Assembly (NCBI GenBank): GCA_023374025.1
Contig: SIJG01000053.1
Location: forward strand, 806,001 to 870,000
Origin: Heterodera schachtii
Taxonomy: Eukaryota > Nematoda > Chromadorea > Rhabditida > Heteroderidae
Reading direction: 5' to 3'
DNA: 64,000 nt
Part shown: positions 10,941-24,068 of the stretch, one piece after another
Layout of the letters: the number at the start of each line of letters is the position of its first letter
How positions within the stretch are numbered: position 1 is the first letter of the stretch
Notes under the pieces: generated by a model
Seen by the model: the letters and a program-made list of their open reading frames with translations, nothing else
What the model was told of the DNA's origin: nothing
Database searches by the model: none
Program-made: the position numbers and the translations under genes

Positions 10941-13900
10941 TCAATATTTATAGGTGATATGCATGGTAAAAATTTCAGCTCGATTCGTCCACGGGAAATA
11001 GTGAGGTGGCATTCTTGATTTTATAATTTTGGAACAGAGCATAAAATAATATTTATTAATTTTATGATATATGGCAACAATTCGAAATAAAAATGTCATG
11101 GAATGAGTGAATGGTCTCTTCGTTTGTTGAGATCGATCACTTTTTTGGATGAATGCAGCGAATCTGCCCTTCAGGTGTTGCAAAATAAGCTGAATATTTG
11201 TAAGTTTCCATTCCCATCGATATGTATTTTCTGAACCTTTGTCAGTTACGCCGATGAAAAGACCCGTTCCGGCGACACCTTAAACAAATTTTTGTATAAC
11301 AATGATCAATTTTCTGTTTTAATTGGTGAAAATCCAAATTAGATAAACGTGAAAACAAAGGTACTTACTTACTTATCCTTTTTGTCACCCAATTGAAACA
11401 TCAAAAAATAGTTATTCTGTACAGATTTTTACATAAAAGTAAATTTTTAAGCATTTGAATTTCGACTTTTTGTTCTAATTCAGGTCCGCGTTCGGGATTA
11501 GGTGTTCAAAGCATAAAATTACTCAAGAAAACAATGGAAAAAATGTTCTAGGGGTGGGGGGGGGGTGACAAAAAGGATAAATACCAAAACAAACAATTGA
11601 AACAATATTATTCCCTTTTGTAAAGTTTTTTGGGCAAGAAAAAACGGACTAACCCCAACAATACTCTCCCCCGCCATTTGTTTGTTTTACTCACCCGGAA
11701 TGGTGAGAATTGCTCTGTTTACCGCGTCCCAATCGGTGGCTTCAGAAGCGAAGGATTTAGGAAATTTCCAGTCAATCTGTCGGTTTTTTTAAAATAATGG
11801 GTTAATATTGATCATAGTCCCCAAACTCAAAAATGCATAAAAACGGTCAGAATCGATGTAAAAAGCTTCGAAATGGGTTAGGAAAATAGAATTACGGGCG
11901 CGCTTGCCCTTTTTCAGGATGAAAAGTGCCGAAAATGGAGTGCCAAATTCAGCTGGGACTCAATTGGCCGTGCTATAAAAAGTACTCAAAAAACATTTTA
12001 AATATTTTTACATCGATTCTGACCGTTTTTAAGCATTTTTGAGTTTGGGGACTATGATCAATATTTTCCAAATAATGTTTAACATTGTAACAAACAAAAA
12101 CTTTAAAAATTATAGAGGATGAAAAGCAAAACTGTTAAGTCAAGTAATGTGGGAGTGGAACACATTTTTTTATTTTTTGAAACTAAAAAAGTCAGAACAT
12201 ATTTGTATAGGTGTTTGTACCCGAAATAGATGTATAAAAATCAAAAACTCAAAGTTTTGAAAACGCTTTTGGACTAAAATCAATTAAAGAAATGGATTAA
12301 GGAAGCGGAAAACTCACGATGAATACAATTTTCCGATCATGTTAATCAAATAACAAGGAATGCCTATTTACGTATGCGTTCCTTGTTTCGAATAATTAAA
12401 TCCAAATCGTCTAAGATTTGGATTACGTTATATAAAACTTATATTAGGCCTTTATTGGAATACGCTCCGGAGGTTTGGAATCCGTCTCTTCAAAAAAATA
12501 TTAAAAAAATCGAAAAGTGTCAAAAATATTTCACCAAAAGTGTGTTTTTTAAATGCACCCTTCCGCCAATTCCATACTCGAAACGATTAGAATATCTGCA
12601 ACTGCCAACACTTGAGAATAGGCGAAAGCTCTTTGATCTGTTCATGGCACATAAAATCGTTTATGGCCGAACAGATCTAGATATATTTAAAATTTTCAAA
12701 CCTTCTGAACGCTTTAATGTCCCCTTTTATAGATTTAACACAAAATATAAATTAGGCAAAAAATTTATTCCCTTTGCGGGGAGGGCTACAAAATTGTGGA
12801 ATCAGCTGGATAAAGAAATCATTAAAATAAATTCTTTAAATCAATTTAAAACAAAAATTAAACTCCTTAACGTATAAAATGACCGGAAAAGTGAATTATC
12901 TCTTTAATTAAAGATATTATATTTTTTATAGTGATTTGGTTTTATTGATCATTGACCTCATTCTTATATTTAATTTTGTTGTGATTTCTTTTTTGTTTAA
13001 TTTTTAATCCATATTACTCGAGGACAATTTAATCTATGACATGTCCGCAGAGTAAGTGGATTACTCCCTTTTGTGGGCTTTTTTCTTTTTTGCATAAATA
13101 AAACTTTAAAAATTATAGAGGATGAAAAGCAAAACTGTTAAGTCAAGTAATGTGGGAGTGGAACACATTTTTTTATTTTTTGAAACTAAAAAAGTCAGAA
13201 CATATTTGTATAGGTGTTTGTACCCGAAATAGATGTATAAAAATCAAAAACTCAAAGTTTTGAAAACGCTTTTGGACTAAAATCAATTAAAGAAATGGAT
13301 TAAGGAAGCGGAAAACTCACGATGAAATTATGGTTTTCTGTGAGCACGGGCGAACATTTGAACATTCGTAATTGACACTCGCCACCTGAATTTTTAAGAA
13401 TGGTATTGTGAGAAAAGTAAGAAACAAAAAAAAAATGAAAATATATTTTTCGGAAATTTCTAGGTTCTAAAAATAAATCAAATTGGAAAAGAACCCAAGC
13501 CATGTTTTATGTGTATTTTTACGGACCATCGCCAACATTTGCATATTATTCACCATATTTTTCAATTATCCATCGCTGGACGGGCACGTAGCCAATGGGC
13601 GCAATTTCGATTGGGACCATTTGGAAGGATTGGCCAAGCCTTTGTGAGAATTTGTCGAGCCCGCCGATCACCACAAATCGTTTGGCGCAACTCTGACAAA
13701 AATATTATTAGCAATGAAAGCTTTTTTTTTAATTTTTAAATTATTCATTTGAACTGAGAATACTTTTTTCAACAAAAACCTGCACAATTTTTTCCTGCAA
13801 AAGACAGCCACCGCCGCCTTTTATACCTAAAAATGTTAAAAAAACTAAGTTAAACAAACAGGAGAAAAACTTGTTAGAAAATAAAGGCAAAACAAAATAA

Positions 13901-14437
13901 ATTTGGGACTAACAGTTCAATTGCTCGTCCACTTCGTCTGCCCCGTCGATGGACAAGTCCAACTGGTCAAGTTCGTCCGGACTGAACACTGGCAAATTTG
14001 CAGCCAAAAGCCAATGACGAGTCTTAAAAAAAGAAAATAGACAAAGTATGAACATAAGAAATGAAGTTGAAATTAACCTGGACCGAAGTCGGCACACAGC
14101 GAATGTCGCTGAGCAACTTCTGTTGGTGCTGTGCCCTCAGCCAACCGATGAAAAATTTCATCGTCGTCCCACTGCCAACGCCCAGTTTCATTCCACTGCA
14201 CACTTCCGCCTCACCACAAGCGCGTGCCGCGGCAAACTTTGCCCGATCGGCCGCGGATAATCCGCCATCAGAACCTAAAGGGGGGAAGGGAGCAAATCAA
14301 CCAAATGTTTACTTTTTAAATGACCCACCAAATTCCGAATGGTCCGTTCCGTTCCTGTCAATTCCGTTGAGTTCTTCGGACCCATCAGCCTTTGTCATTT
14401 TTGTGCTGTTCGTTCGATTTTGGTTTTGACCATTCAT
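10941..14437 (-). CDS. rpia-1: Ribose-5-phosphate isomerase A
   Basis: RpiA interconverts ribose-5-phosphate and ribulose-5-phosphate in the non-oxidative pentose phosphate pathway. Exons in phase: 14329-14437, 14078-14274, 13914-14022, 13780-13826, 13554-13692, 13321-13385, 11695-11776, then from 11278 downward. Motifs in order: the phosphate loop LGVGSGTT, SIDGADEVDEQLN (catalytic Asp region), IKGGGGCLLQEKIV (catalytic Lys), FVVIGGLDKFSQRLG, and WDAVNRAILTIPG. Exon lengths to residue 249 keep the frame. Oddity: after GVAGTGLFIGVTDKGS the usual MAxxVxxGxxDG ending is absent, and the frame runs about 90 further codons to a stop at 10941. The true C-terminus may therefore be elsewhere or lost. 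The intron between 11776 and 13321 contains a MITE and a LINE fragment. Confidence 0.82.
11800..12069. mobile_element. Foldback MITE (270 bp) with 8-bp target duplication
   Basis: Arms of about 60 bp are inverted copies of each other (AATATTGATCATAGTCCCCA at the left, complement at the right). The ends are GGTTAATATT and its near-complement. An 8-bp duplication AAATAATG flanks it at 11792-11799 and 12070-12077. No ORF. It sits in an intron of the ribose-5-phosphate isomerase gene, a few bases upstream of the exon-7 acceptor. Confidence 0.82.
12097..12323. repeat. Left 227-bp direct repeat flanking a LINE fragment
   Basis: By eye identical to 13100-13326. It includes, near its right end, the intron donor and the last six coding bases of isomerase exon 6. 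Here these are a non-functional extra copy inside the intron. The pair looks like one very long target-site duplication made at LINE insertion. Confidence 0.85.
12324..13099 (+). mobile_element. 5'-truncated non-LTR retrotransposon (LINE) 3' end
   Basis: The plus-strand ORF at 12374-12877 encodes the C-terminal region found after reverse transcriptase in RTE/CR1/Jockey-type LINEs. It includes LYKTYIRPLLEYAPEVWNP, IEKCQKYFTKSVF and RLEYLQLPTLENRRKLFDL. About 200 bases of 3' UTR follow, ending in an ATAAATAAA tail. Reverse transcriptase and endonuclease domains are missing, so it is dead on arrival. Insertion is antisense to the host gene, within its intron, between identical 227-bp repeats. 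The identical repeats suggest it is recent. Confidence 0.88.
13100..13326. repeat. Right 227-bp direct repeat flanking the LINE fragment
   Basis: Second copy of the target duplication. It holds the donor still used by isomerase exon 6 (reverse complement of ACTCAC at 13315-13320) and six coding bases (13321-13326). Confidence 0.85.
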
Positions 14438-14926
14438 TTTCACATTGCGTATTGTGCACAAACTTTGAATGGGACGAGGAAAGATCATAAGCAGAAAAGG
14501 AAAGAAGGCGGAGTTTATGAGACAGTGAGAGAAATTAGAGACAGTGATTGATTAATCGAGAAGGGAGAAAAAACGAACACAAAGGGGAGGTGGTGGTGTG
14601 ACAAATAGTGTATTAACCGCTAATTCTAAACAAATTACTTACACTTTTAAACCCTTCAATTTGTTTTATCCGATCAACAAAAGTAAGAAATAATGGATGA
14701 TTTTTCATTCTCAACACTTTATTGGTCTCATAAAATATCAAGATTCCAAGTAATTTTTCATAATCTTCAACGATTTATTGGTTTGTGATAAGTTACAAAA
14801 GGATCACATTTATCGGACGAGTCAACGCAAAAAGAACAAACAAATTAAATAATTTAATCGCCATTCGATGCACTTTATCTCTTTCCTTTCTCTCGATTAT
14901 CTCCCTCCTTTTTTATTTATCACTTT
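14438..14926. other. Intergenic region between RPI and TFG
   Basis: Purine-rich near 14460-14600 and AT-rich after. It presumably holds the RPI promoter and the TFG 3' UTR. I see no further gene. Confidence 0.4.
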
Positions 14927-16172
14927 CTAACGATTCTGACGACTGAACGGGTTCTGTCCGTAGAACACCCCTCCACTGCTGACCGGCGGCGGTGGCATCG
15001 GCGTATGCTGTTGCGGTGCCTGCTGTTGCGGCAGAGGTGCCTGTTGTGGCGGTTGCTGCTGCTGTCCGTAGAACATCGCTCCCGCGGTGACCGGTGGAGG
15101 CGGCATCGGAGCCTGTTGATGTTGTGGCGGTTGCTGCTGCGGCTGTCCGTAGAAAGCGCCTCCTCCAGTGACCGGTGGCACAGTAGTCTGTTGCTGCATC
15201 GGTGCGTGTGGCGGTTGCTGCTGCTGCGGCATCGGTGCCTGAGGCTGTTGCTGCTGTCCATAGAACATCCCTCCAACGCTAACCGGCGGCAGTGGAAACG
15301 GCGTTTGTTGCTGATGTTGCGGAGGTTGCTGTTGTTGCGGCTGTCCATAGAACATCCCTCCCCCGCTAACCGGCGGCGGCGGAATCGACGTCTGTTGCGG
15401 CACCGGTGCCTGTTGTGGCAATTGCTGAGGCTGCCCATACATTCCTCCCACGTTGACCGGCGGAGTGACCGGCCCATTCAGAGGAATTTCGGTGAGCTCT
15501 CCTGCAAATATGTGTTAAAACTAAACAAAGAATTTTGCTTTTCTTTTCCAACCAACCGATCGATGAAACTGGAGTCGTAGAAGAACGCAGCTGCTTTTGC
15601 AGCTGTGCCACGTCACCATTGTCCACGGGAGTTGCGTCCCTCGGCGGCGCCAATGCCTTAACAACTTCAGCAGACGGCGCTGTCTTCTCAACTGTTTCCT
15701 CCTCTTGTTTGAACAGATATTTCTCGACGATCACGTCCACGTAAAGAAGTTCCATAGAGGCGAGTGCATAAGCCAAATCGTCGTCGTCGGCGAGGGTAAC
15801 CCAGTCGTTCTCTGCATTAACAATGTTGTGCAACAATACCGAACATGATATGAATTAAAATTTACAAGCAAAAAAACAACCCCAATTATTAATTTGAAAA
15901 AAGTAAGTTCTTAATGGAAACCCCACTGATGTCATTCGTCCCCAATACCACATGACCTATTTTTCGTTATACTTAAGCTATGTAATTTATTGTCACGAAT
16001 CCATAAAAAAACCTTGGTCGCGGTATTTGAGTTTGATGGCATTCGCATCCTTAATATCGAAATAACGCTGCATCTTCGTTACCAAGTCATTCAGGCTAAT
16101 GTCGTTACTGTGATGGATCCAATTCTTCCTAATATCCGACCCGAAACGAGCCTTCAGCGTGGTCTTATTCAT
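14927..16172 (-). CDS. tfg-1: TFG homologue (PB1 domain plus Gln/Pro-rich tail)
   Basis: TFG assembles at ER exit sites and organises COPII-coated carrier export. Three exons in phase (16013-16172, 15557-15811, 14927-15501) give 329 residues. Residues 1-80 form a PB1 domain: basic cluster [14 protein letters not shown], then LKYRDQ joined across the first intron to [17 protein letters not shown], the acidic OPCA-type segment. A helical stretch around 110-135 ([11 protein letters not shown]) may be the coiled coil. Residues from about 145 to the end are low-complexity Gln/Pro with five copies of a unit containing GGMFYGQ or a variant and ending in polyglutamine. The start is the first ATG before the PB1 strand. 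Identification is strong from domain order; C. elegans TFG-1 has the same plan. Confidence 0.88.
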
Positions 16173-16741
16173 TGTATCGGAATAAATTCTAAAAACTTTT
16201 CAGTATTTAATGAACAATGGAAGTAATTCCAACAGAAATTGTAAATTATTAGAACTCAATTAACATTATGTAATTATGGGAAACAAGTTGATCGTCGTCG
16301 ATTAGTGAATAGGTAATTGGGTTGGTAAACCAAAAAATGCGAAGCGAAAGAAAAGTTATAAAAACGAGGCGATTGACGTGTCGTGTCACACAGAGACAAA
16401 TTGGCGTTTTGCTCTTTAATTGATTCAAATAAAAAATCAAAAAGTATTTCAACTTCTAGAAAAGTACACCAGCATTTTTAAGCTGTTTATTCGACAAAAT
16501 TAATTTGTAGGAACATTTTACACCGAAAACACACAAACCACAATCAGCACAATATTTAATTAAAAAATTAAAAATTAAACAATATAATGGATATTGTAAA
16601 AATAAAAAGACCGAAAAAAACATTGAGAATACCAACCATTGCAAGCATTTAATTCATAAATCGAAAATAAAAAATAAGAAAGGTTTTTCCATGATTGACT
16701 GCATTAAATTCAAAAGCGTCGTGTGCCACCATTGCTCACAA

Positions 16742-18613
<1,872 letters not shown>

Positions 18614-19332
18614 TTTGTCAGGCCGTTGCTGGACTCTGAAGAATCAATACCTAACCAAAGAGTAGTAACTATGGACCAAATAGTAACTGAGTTTTTATCT
18701 AAATTGGGAATGGCAAAACTATGTATTTGCTAATTGTAAGTGAAACTTTTAAGAAAACCTGCACAAAACACAACAATTATAAATTAATTATTGTAATGAC
18801 AAATTCAGGTCAGAGACGAAACTTTAACGGGAAATGAGCGAAGCTAACCACTACCGCTAACAGCTAAAAATGGGTGGTGAAACATTTCGTAATTATGTAG
18901 GACGAATGAACTGAACTCCCTTCTAACTGGACGAACCTAGAACAAATGTAAAAGTACGATTAGCCAAAGGCCAACATAAAGAAAAACATTAAAAACAAAC
19001 CTCCCAAAATGAAGGCCATCGAAAGTCGGCAAGAAAGGCAACCAATGAGAAGCACCGAATGCAATAGGACGATTTCAGACCTCGTAATTAATAATGAGTG
19101 TGAGTGAACAAAACACCCGTTTAGGGAGCAATTTCTAAAAGTAAAAATTTAATTTTGTGATCGAAATTTTAGGGGAGTCCGGCGATGACAAAAGCAGAAT
19201 TAATGAAATTTCGGTATTCAACCAATGACCGATAAAGATGTAATACTAAAGATAAATCTCGTTTTTATTTGACATAGAGCAATAACGGAGTCTACAATAA
19301 AACAAATTTGGTCCTAAAAGGTCAATGCTTCC
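18614..19332. other. Intergenic region, nothing recognised
   Basis: AT-rich with CTAACC/CTAACT short repeats. It holds the upstream region of the hnRNP gene and the 3' region of the ATP synthase gene. I see no ORF or RNA gene. Confidence 0.4.
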
Positions 19333-19545
19333 TTATTCGGGCTTCTTCGCTTTGCCTCCTTCCCATGAAGTGATTTTTATCGGTTCCGCAGTTTTTGCCT
19401 CGCCCACAGTGCCTTTCTTAACGCATTCGCGCAATGACGCAGCCGCAACCTGAGCAAAATACAACAAAGCATTGTGTCACCGTTTTTGAGCTTTTACCTG
19501 CGAGTAACGCGTGTAAGTCAAACCAATTGAACGCCACAAAGACAT
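19333..19545 (-). CDS. Mitochondrial ATP synthase F1 subunit epsilon
   Basis: Two exons (19498-19545 and 19333-19449) give a 54-residue protein, the family's usual size. It begins MSLWRSIGLTYTRYSQ and continues across a 48-base intron with VAAASLRECVKKGTV, then ITSWEGGKAKK. This fits the ATP5F1E pattern of an N-terminal WRxAGLxYxRYS motif, a central basic helix and a W-x-x-G-K end. The subunit sits at the foot of the F1 central stalk in the inner mitochondrial membrane. Too small for simple ORF-length filters but well supported by motif and phase. Confidence 0.88.
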
Positions 19546-19783
19546 TGAAAGTGAAGAAAATTGTCTCTGGTTAAAATAAACGGCAAATGAACCCAATTTA
19601 ATATGACAGCAGAATTTTGGTTGCGCTAATTCCGTAATAAGTTAAGTATAAAAGGGTTATTATATATACCAAATAGCAATTCAACATTTTGAATGACATT
19701 GTATTTACCAAGCAAAAAAATAAATAAATTGAAAATGTAAAAATCTGTAATACAATAATTGGAAAAATTATGCATTGGTCTGA

Positions 19784-20708
<925 letters not shown>

Positions 20709-20860
20709 TTAATGGAATGAGAAAACAAATTTTAAAAAAGAAAAAAATGACGGGAAAGGTCAATCAACGTGGGTATTTATGGGCGACGCAGTGAAGGAAT
20801 TACAGAGGGAGGGAGTGACAACTGACAACAATACTTAAAGGGCACTGTAACTAAAATCGG

Positions 20861-21058
20861 TCCCAACCCCAACAAAAAGCACAATATTTGAAATTTATAA
20901 AATAAAAATAATATTTTCACTGTCCATGATCGCAATTCACTTAACACAGTGCCCGAAAAGAGAAATGAACCAATAAATAGGGAGAGCAGAGAAAAATACA
21001 CCTCTCATTTTGGTGTACTATTTCTTTGTCTCTGTTATAAAAAACTGAATTTACTTCC
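20861..21058 (-). repeat. Right unit of the inverted duplication (upstream of ARL1)
   Basis: Nearly identical to 6399-6601 in the opposite orientation. It keeps the empty target sequence GGGGTTGGGAC (reverse strand, near 20861-20870), which in the other copy is occupied by two transposons. It lies about 190 bases upstream of the ARL1 start, so it probably carries the ARL1 promoter. Confidence 0.82.
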
Positions 21059-21386
21059 CCAAATATGTTTTTGTACCTAACTTTTTTTTCTATGCAAATT
21101 CTAATTGGTTTTCAGAGTAAATTAAGCGTTTACTAAATAGTTAATGTATGATGAAATCTTACATTTCTTTTTCTCGTCGATAATCGCCGCTGTTTTTTTT
21201 TTCGAATTTTCTGATATTTTTGTCTAAAAATGCGAAAATTCATTCTTCCCTAGCTTTAATATTTGTTTTTGTTCAATTCGGGAATCATTGTTTTATTATT
21301 CCGGACGGATATATGTATATCCAAATAAGGAAACAAGCATAATAATCGATGGAAAGAAAACAATAAAATATTCCGACTGACGTCTA
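21059..21386. other. Intergenic AT-rich sequence
   Basis: Between the ARL1 upstream block and the end of the L17 gene. No gene or structured signal seen. Confidence 0.35.
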
Positions 21387-22040
21387 TTATTCTTCAGTCC
21401 TCAGCAATTCTTTCTCCACATAATCGACCAGATTTTTCTTGCGCAATTTTTCTAAGTCATCCATTGGCGGAAAAGGGTTCTCTAAATAAAACGCAATCAG
21501 AATTATGATGACAACTTTGATAACTAGGGAGTTTCTCGACCTTTCAGTTCGAGAACGGCAATTGAGTAACGGTTCCAGAACACTGTCTCTTTGTTGACTT
21601 TCGACTTGAGTCGAATGGTCGGCAGTCGATAGATTTCGGTGTACGACTGATCGATTGGATAATGCGAAAAACGGGGCACCAAAATAGACCACATTTTGTC
21701 GACCAAATCCTGCTCAATGAACCACCACTGAAACATTTCCGCGGTGTAGGCACAGTTCGGGCCACGGTAAATGCCGAGTTGGATGAGCTGTGAAATTTTC
21801 GAAACCATCAGCAAATAGTTGCCAAATGCCACTGACCCTCTCCACGTACTGACGGCACTCTTCCGCTCGATTGTATTTCAATTCGCACCGTTCTTCTCTG
21901 ATCACTCTGTTCACCAACTTGCGCACCAATTCCAAGTGCCCACGCGGGTTGGGAATGTACGGAAGTTTAAGCCGTTGCGGCCGATGTCCGATTGGCACTT
22001 TTAAACGCGGGAGGGACGGGAGCAAACGATGGGTTGACAT
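21387..22040 (-). CDS. mrpl-17: Mitochondrial ribosomal protein bL17m
   Basis: A component of the mitochondrial large ribosomal subunit near the peptide exit tunnel. Three exons (21837-22040, 21541-21787, 21387-21481) give 181 residues. The bacterial L17-type core is visible as residues about 30-68 with RGHLELVRKLVNRVIREERCE, then YVERLIQLGIYRG, and the signature LVPRFSHYPIDQSYTEIYRL, comparable with LAPRYKDQxGGYTRML in animal MRPL17. The C-terminal extension is basic and acidic mixed (KKNLVDYVEKELL). The upstream ATG is the first in the frame, and the N-terminus (MSTHRLLPSLPRLKVP) is basic, in line with mitochondrial import. Confidence 0.87.
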
Positions 22041-22228
22041 TCTGAGGATAAAGAGCGGAGAAATATAATTAAAAAAAGCGAAAACAAGAAAAATAATTAA
22101 ATTTTAAATATTTAATTAAAGGCAAAAAACAAATTAACAGAAAAAGAAGAAAACGAAGATTTGTATGAGGGAATAAGTTAAAAGAAATGACAAAATCAAC
22201 AACATTTGAAAATAAAACAAGCAATAGA

Positions 22229-23864
22229 TCACAAATCAAAATGGAGTCGGAAATATTCGCAATTTTCGGGCGAGATGAGATGGCCCGTGCCGGGGGTGCA
22301 TTCGGCACTAACCGGACATTGCAGACAGGGCACCGAAGCCAACGGAGACGGATGGAGCTGCTGCTTACGAATCGCACTGAAAAATGGGACGAAATCAATG
22401 CAAAAAAATGCCACAGTATGAGATAATAAAAAATTTACCGATATGTGTGGTTCAAACGCTTCTCAATTTTACCGTCCAGCACAGCAATGTCCAAAACACT
22501 GATTGTGAGAATTAATTGCTTAATTGTTTTGTTTATTGCACACCTCTCAACATCCGCGACGCCCAATTGGATTCGACAAAGGCCTTTTTCGTGGATATAA
22601 CGAGCGACCTGAAAAAAAACAACAACAATGGACGAAGGAAAAGTAAAATGTGCCCGAAAATCTGTTTTTTTTTCTCGTTAACCATAGAAATCCTTTGGTT
22701 TGAGGGAACATTAAAATGTGCAAAAGGCTCTTCCGCACTTCGTCCGACTCCACAAAAGACGCCTCCCTCTGCGCGTAAGGGTCGCCCGGGTGTTTCTCTT
22801 CCGCGGCGCGACGCCGCTGCTGAAAAGCGCGGGAAAATTTGAAAGCAAAAATTTAATCAAAGCAAAATGTTGGATTTATCAACAAAAAAGGTCCGTTTCT
22901 GAGAACTTAAGCAATGTTCGGATGCCAATAGTGAACTGCCGAGAAAAATTAATCAATTCCAAGTCGACGGGTCGAACCCAAGGACACAAAAGCAACTGTA
23001 AATTTTGGGTTCATGTACCAGCAGCCAATTGACGCAGACGTGGAGCAATGTTTGGACAAATTCCGAGTCGAGTTGTTGGTCCGAGTAAAAAGTGCCACCG
23101 GTCAGTGTGTCGTCGGCCTCCAAACCGGACAGAATGTACCTGTAATTGAAAAATGGAAGCGATTCAAACGCAAATTAACTGTTTTAGTTAATTGGTTTCG
23201 TTTTTGCTCAGAATTTTACGTTTTCTTTGTGGTGCCGGCCGCCTTAATGCTTCGCACCAATTTTCGCTGCTCAAGCGCCTTCAGAACGCGCCTCAGCTGC
23301 ACTTCGTTGAGGCCCGAACGTTCGCGAATGTCGCGGATCCAAACGCCCATCCGTTGCGACTCTTCAATGATGGAGAATACCTGGAAGATGCGAACAAAAT
23401 AAAGAGGAACAAACTAACGGCAACAAATGCATTCCCAAAACTGACCAACTGTTCCTCGGGGCTGGCGTTGTTCAACTGACTGCCTCGCTTTAGCCTCAGA
23501 ATGAACCCTCCGGCGCCGCCCGCCCCTTCGCCCGTTGGCACAGTCTCTCGCAACATTTCGATGGTCCCCTGGGCCAACAGCCGGTTGATAGCCGCTCCGA
23601 GCTGTTCAGTGACAGAGGACGAAGCATCCGTACCATCCGCAGAATCATCGCCAACCGCTTAAAAATTGTGGTAAAAGAAACGCAAATATTTATGTCAACT
23701 ATTAAACCCCGTATTTTAAGGTATATTTGGTAGCGAATCGAAAATAAATGCCCGTTTAAAAGTGACACAAATGAAACAACAGCACAAACACCTTGAAGAA
23801 GTCGCGCATTGCTGAGCCCTTCTTCCGGATGTTCGCCCAAAAGACGTACAATTTGTTGTTCCAT
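22229..23864 (-). CDS. rpc-6: RNA polymerase III subunit RPC6 (POLR3F)
   Basis: RPC6/RPC34 is part of the Pol III-specific RPC3-RPC6-RPC7 trimer, which opens promoter DNA and contacts TFIIIB. Eight exons in phase (23792-23864, 23446-23657, 23220-23380, 23019-23139, 22739-22819, 22544-22608, 22439-22498, 22229-22376) give 306 residues. Winged-helix segments are visible: AAINRLLAQGTIEMLRE, then VFSIIEESQRMGVWIRDIRE with LNEVQLRRVLKALEQRKLV, then LTGGTFYSDQQLDSEFV, which matches the human VTGGAWYSDQDFESEFV. Near the end are VLDIAVLDGKIE and a cysteine set CLQCPVSAEC matching the C-terminal CGLCPVFDDC, a proposed metal/Fe-S site. The ATG at 23864 is the first in frame. Confidence 0.92.
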
Positions 23865-24068
23865 TCACTGGCAAAAAGTTGCATTTGAAAAAGCCAAGGA
23901 AAAAATAAAATAAATAAAGGGAATAGAAACCAAAAATTGATAAAATCTGATTTAAAATAACAAAAAAAACTTCATTTAGCTTTGTGATCAAAATACACAA
24001 AAAATAAATAAAGAAATAATGAAGAATCACCGCGTAATTAACACTTTAATAATTCCATTCATAATTAT

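Noticed and set aside
14920..15477. Arg/Ser/Asn-rich frame on the minus strand and Leu/Arg-rich frame on the plus strand
   Set aside because: Alternative frames of the CAG-rich TFG tail; the PB1 domain fixes the real frame.
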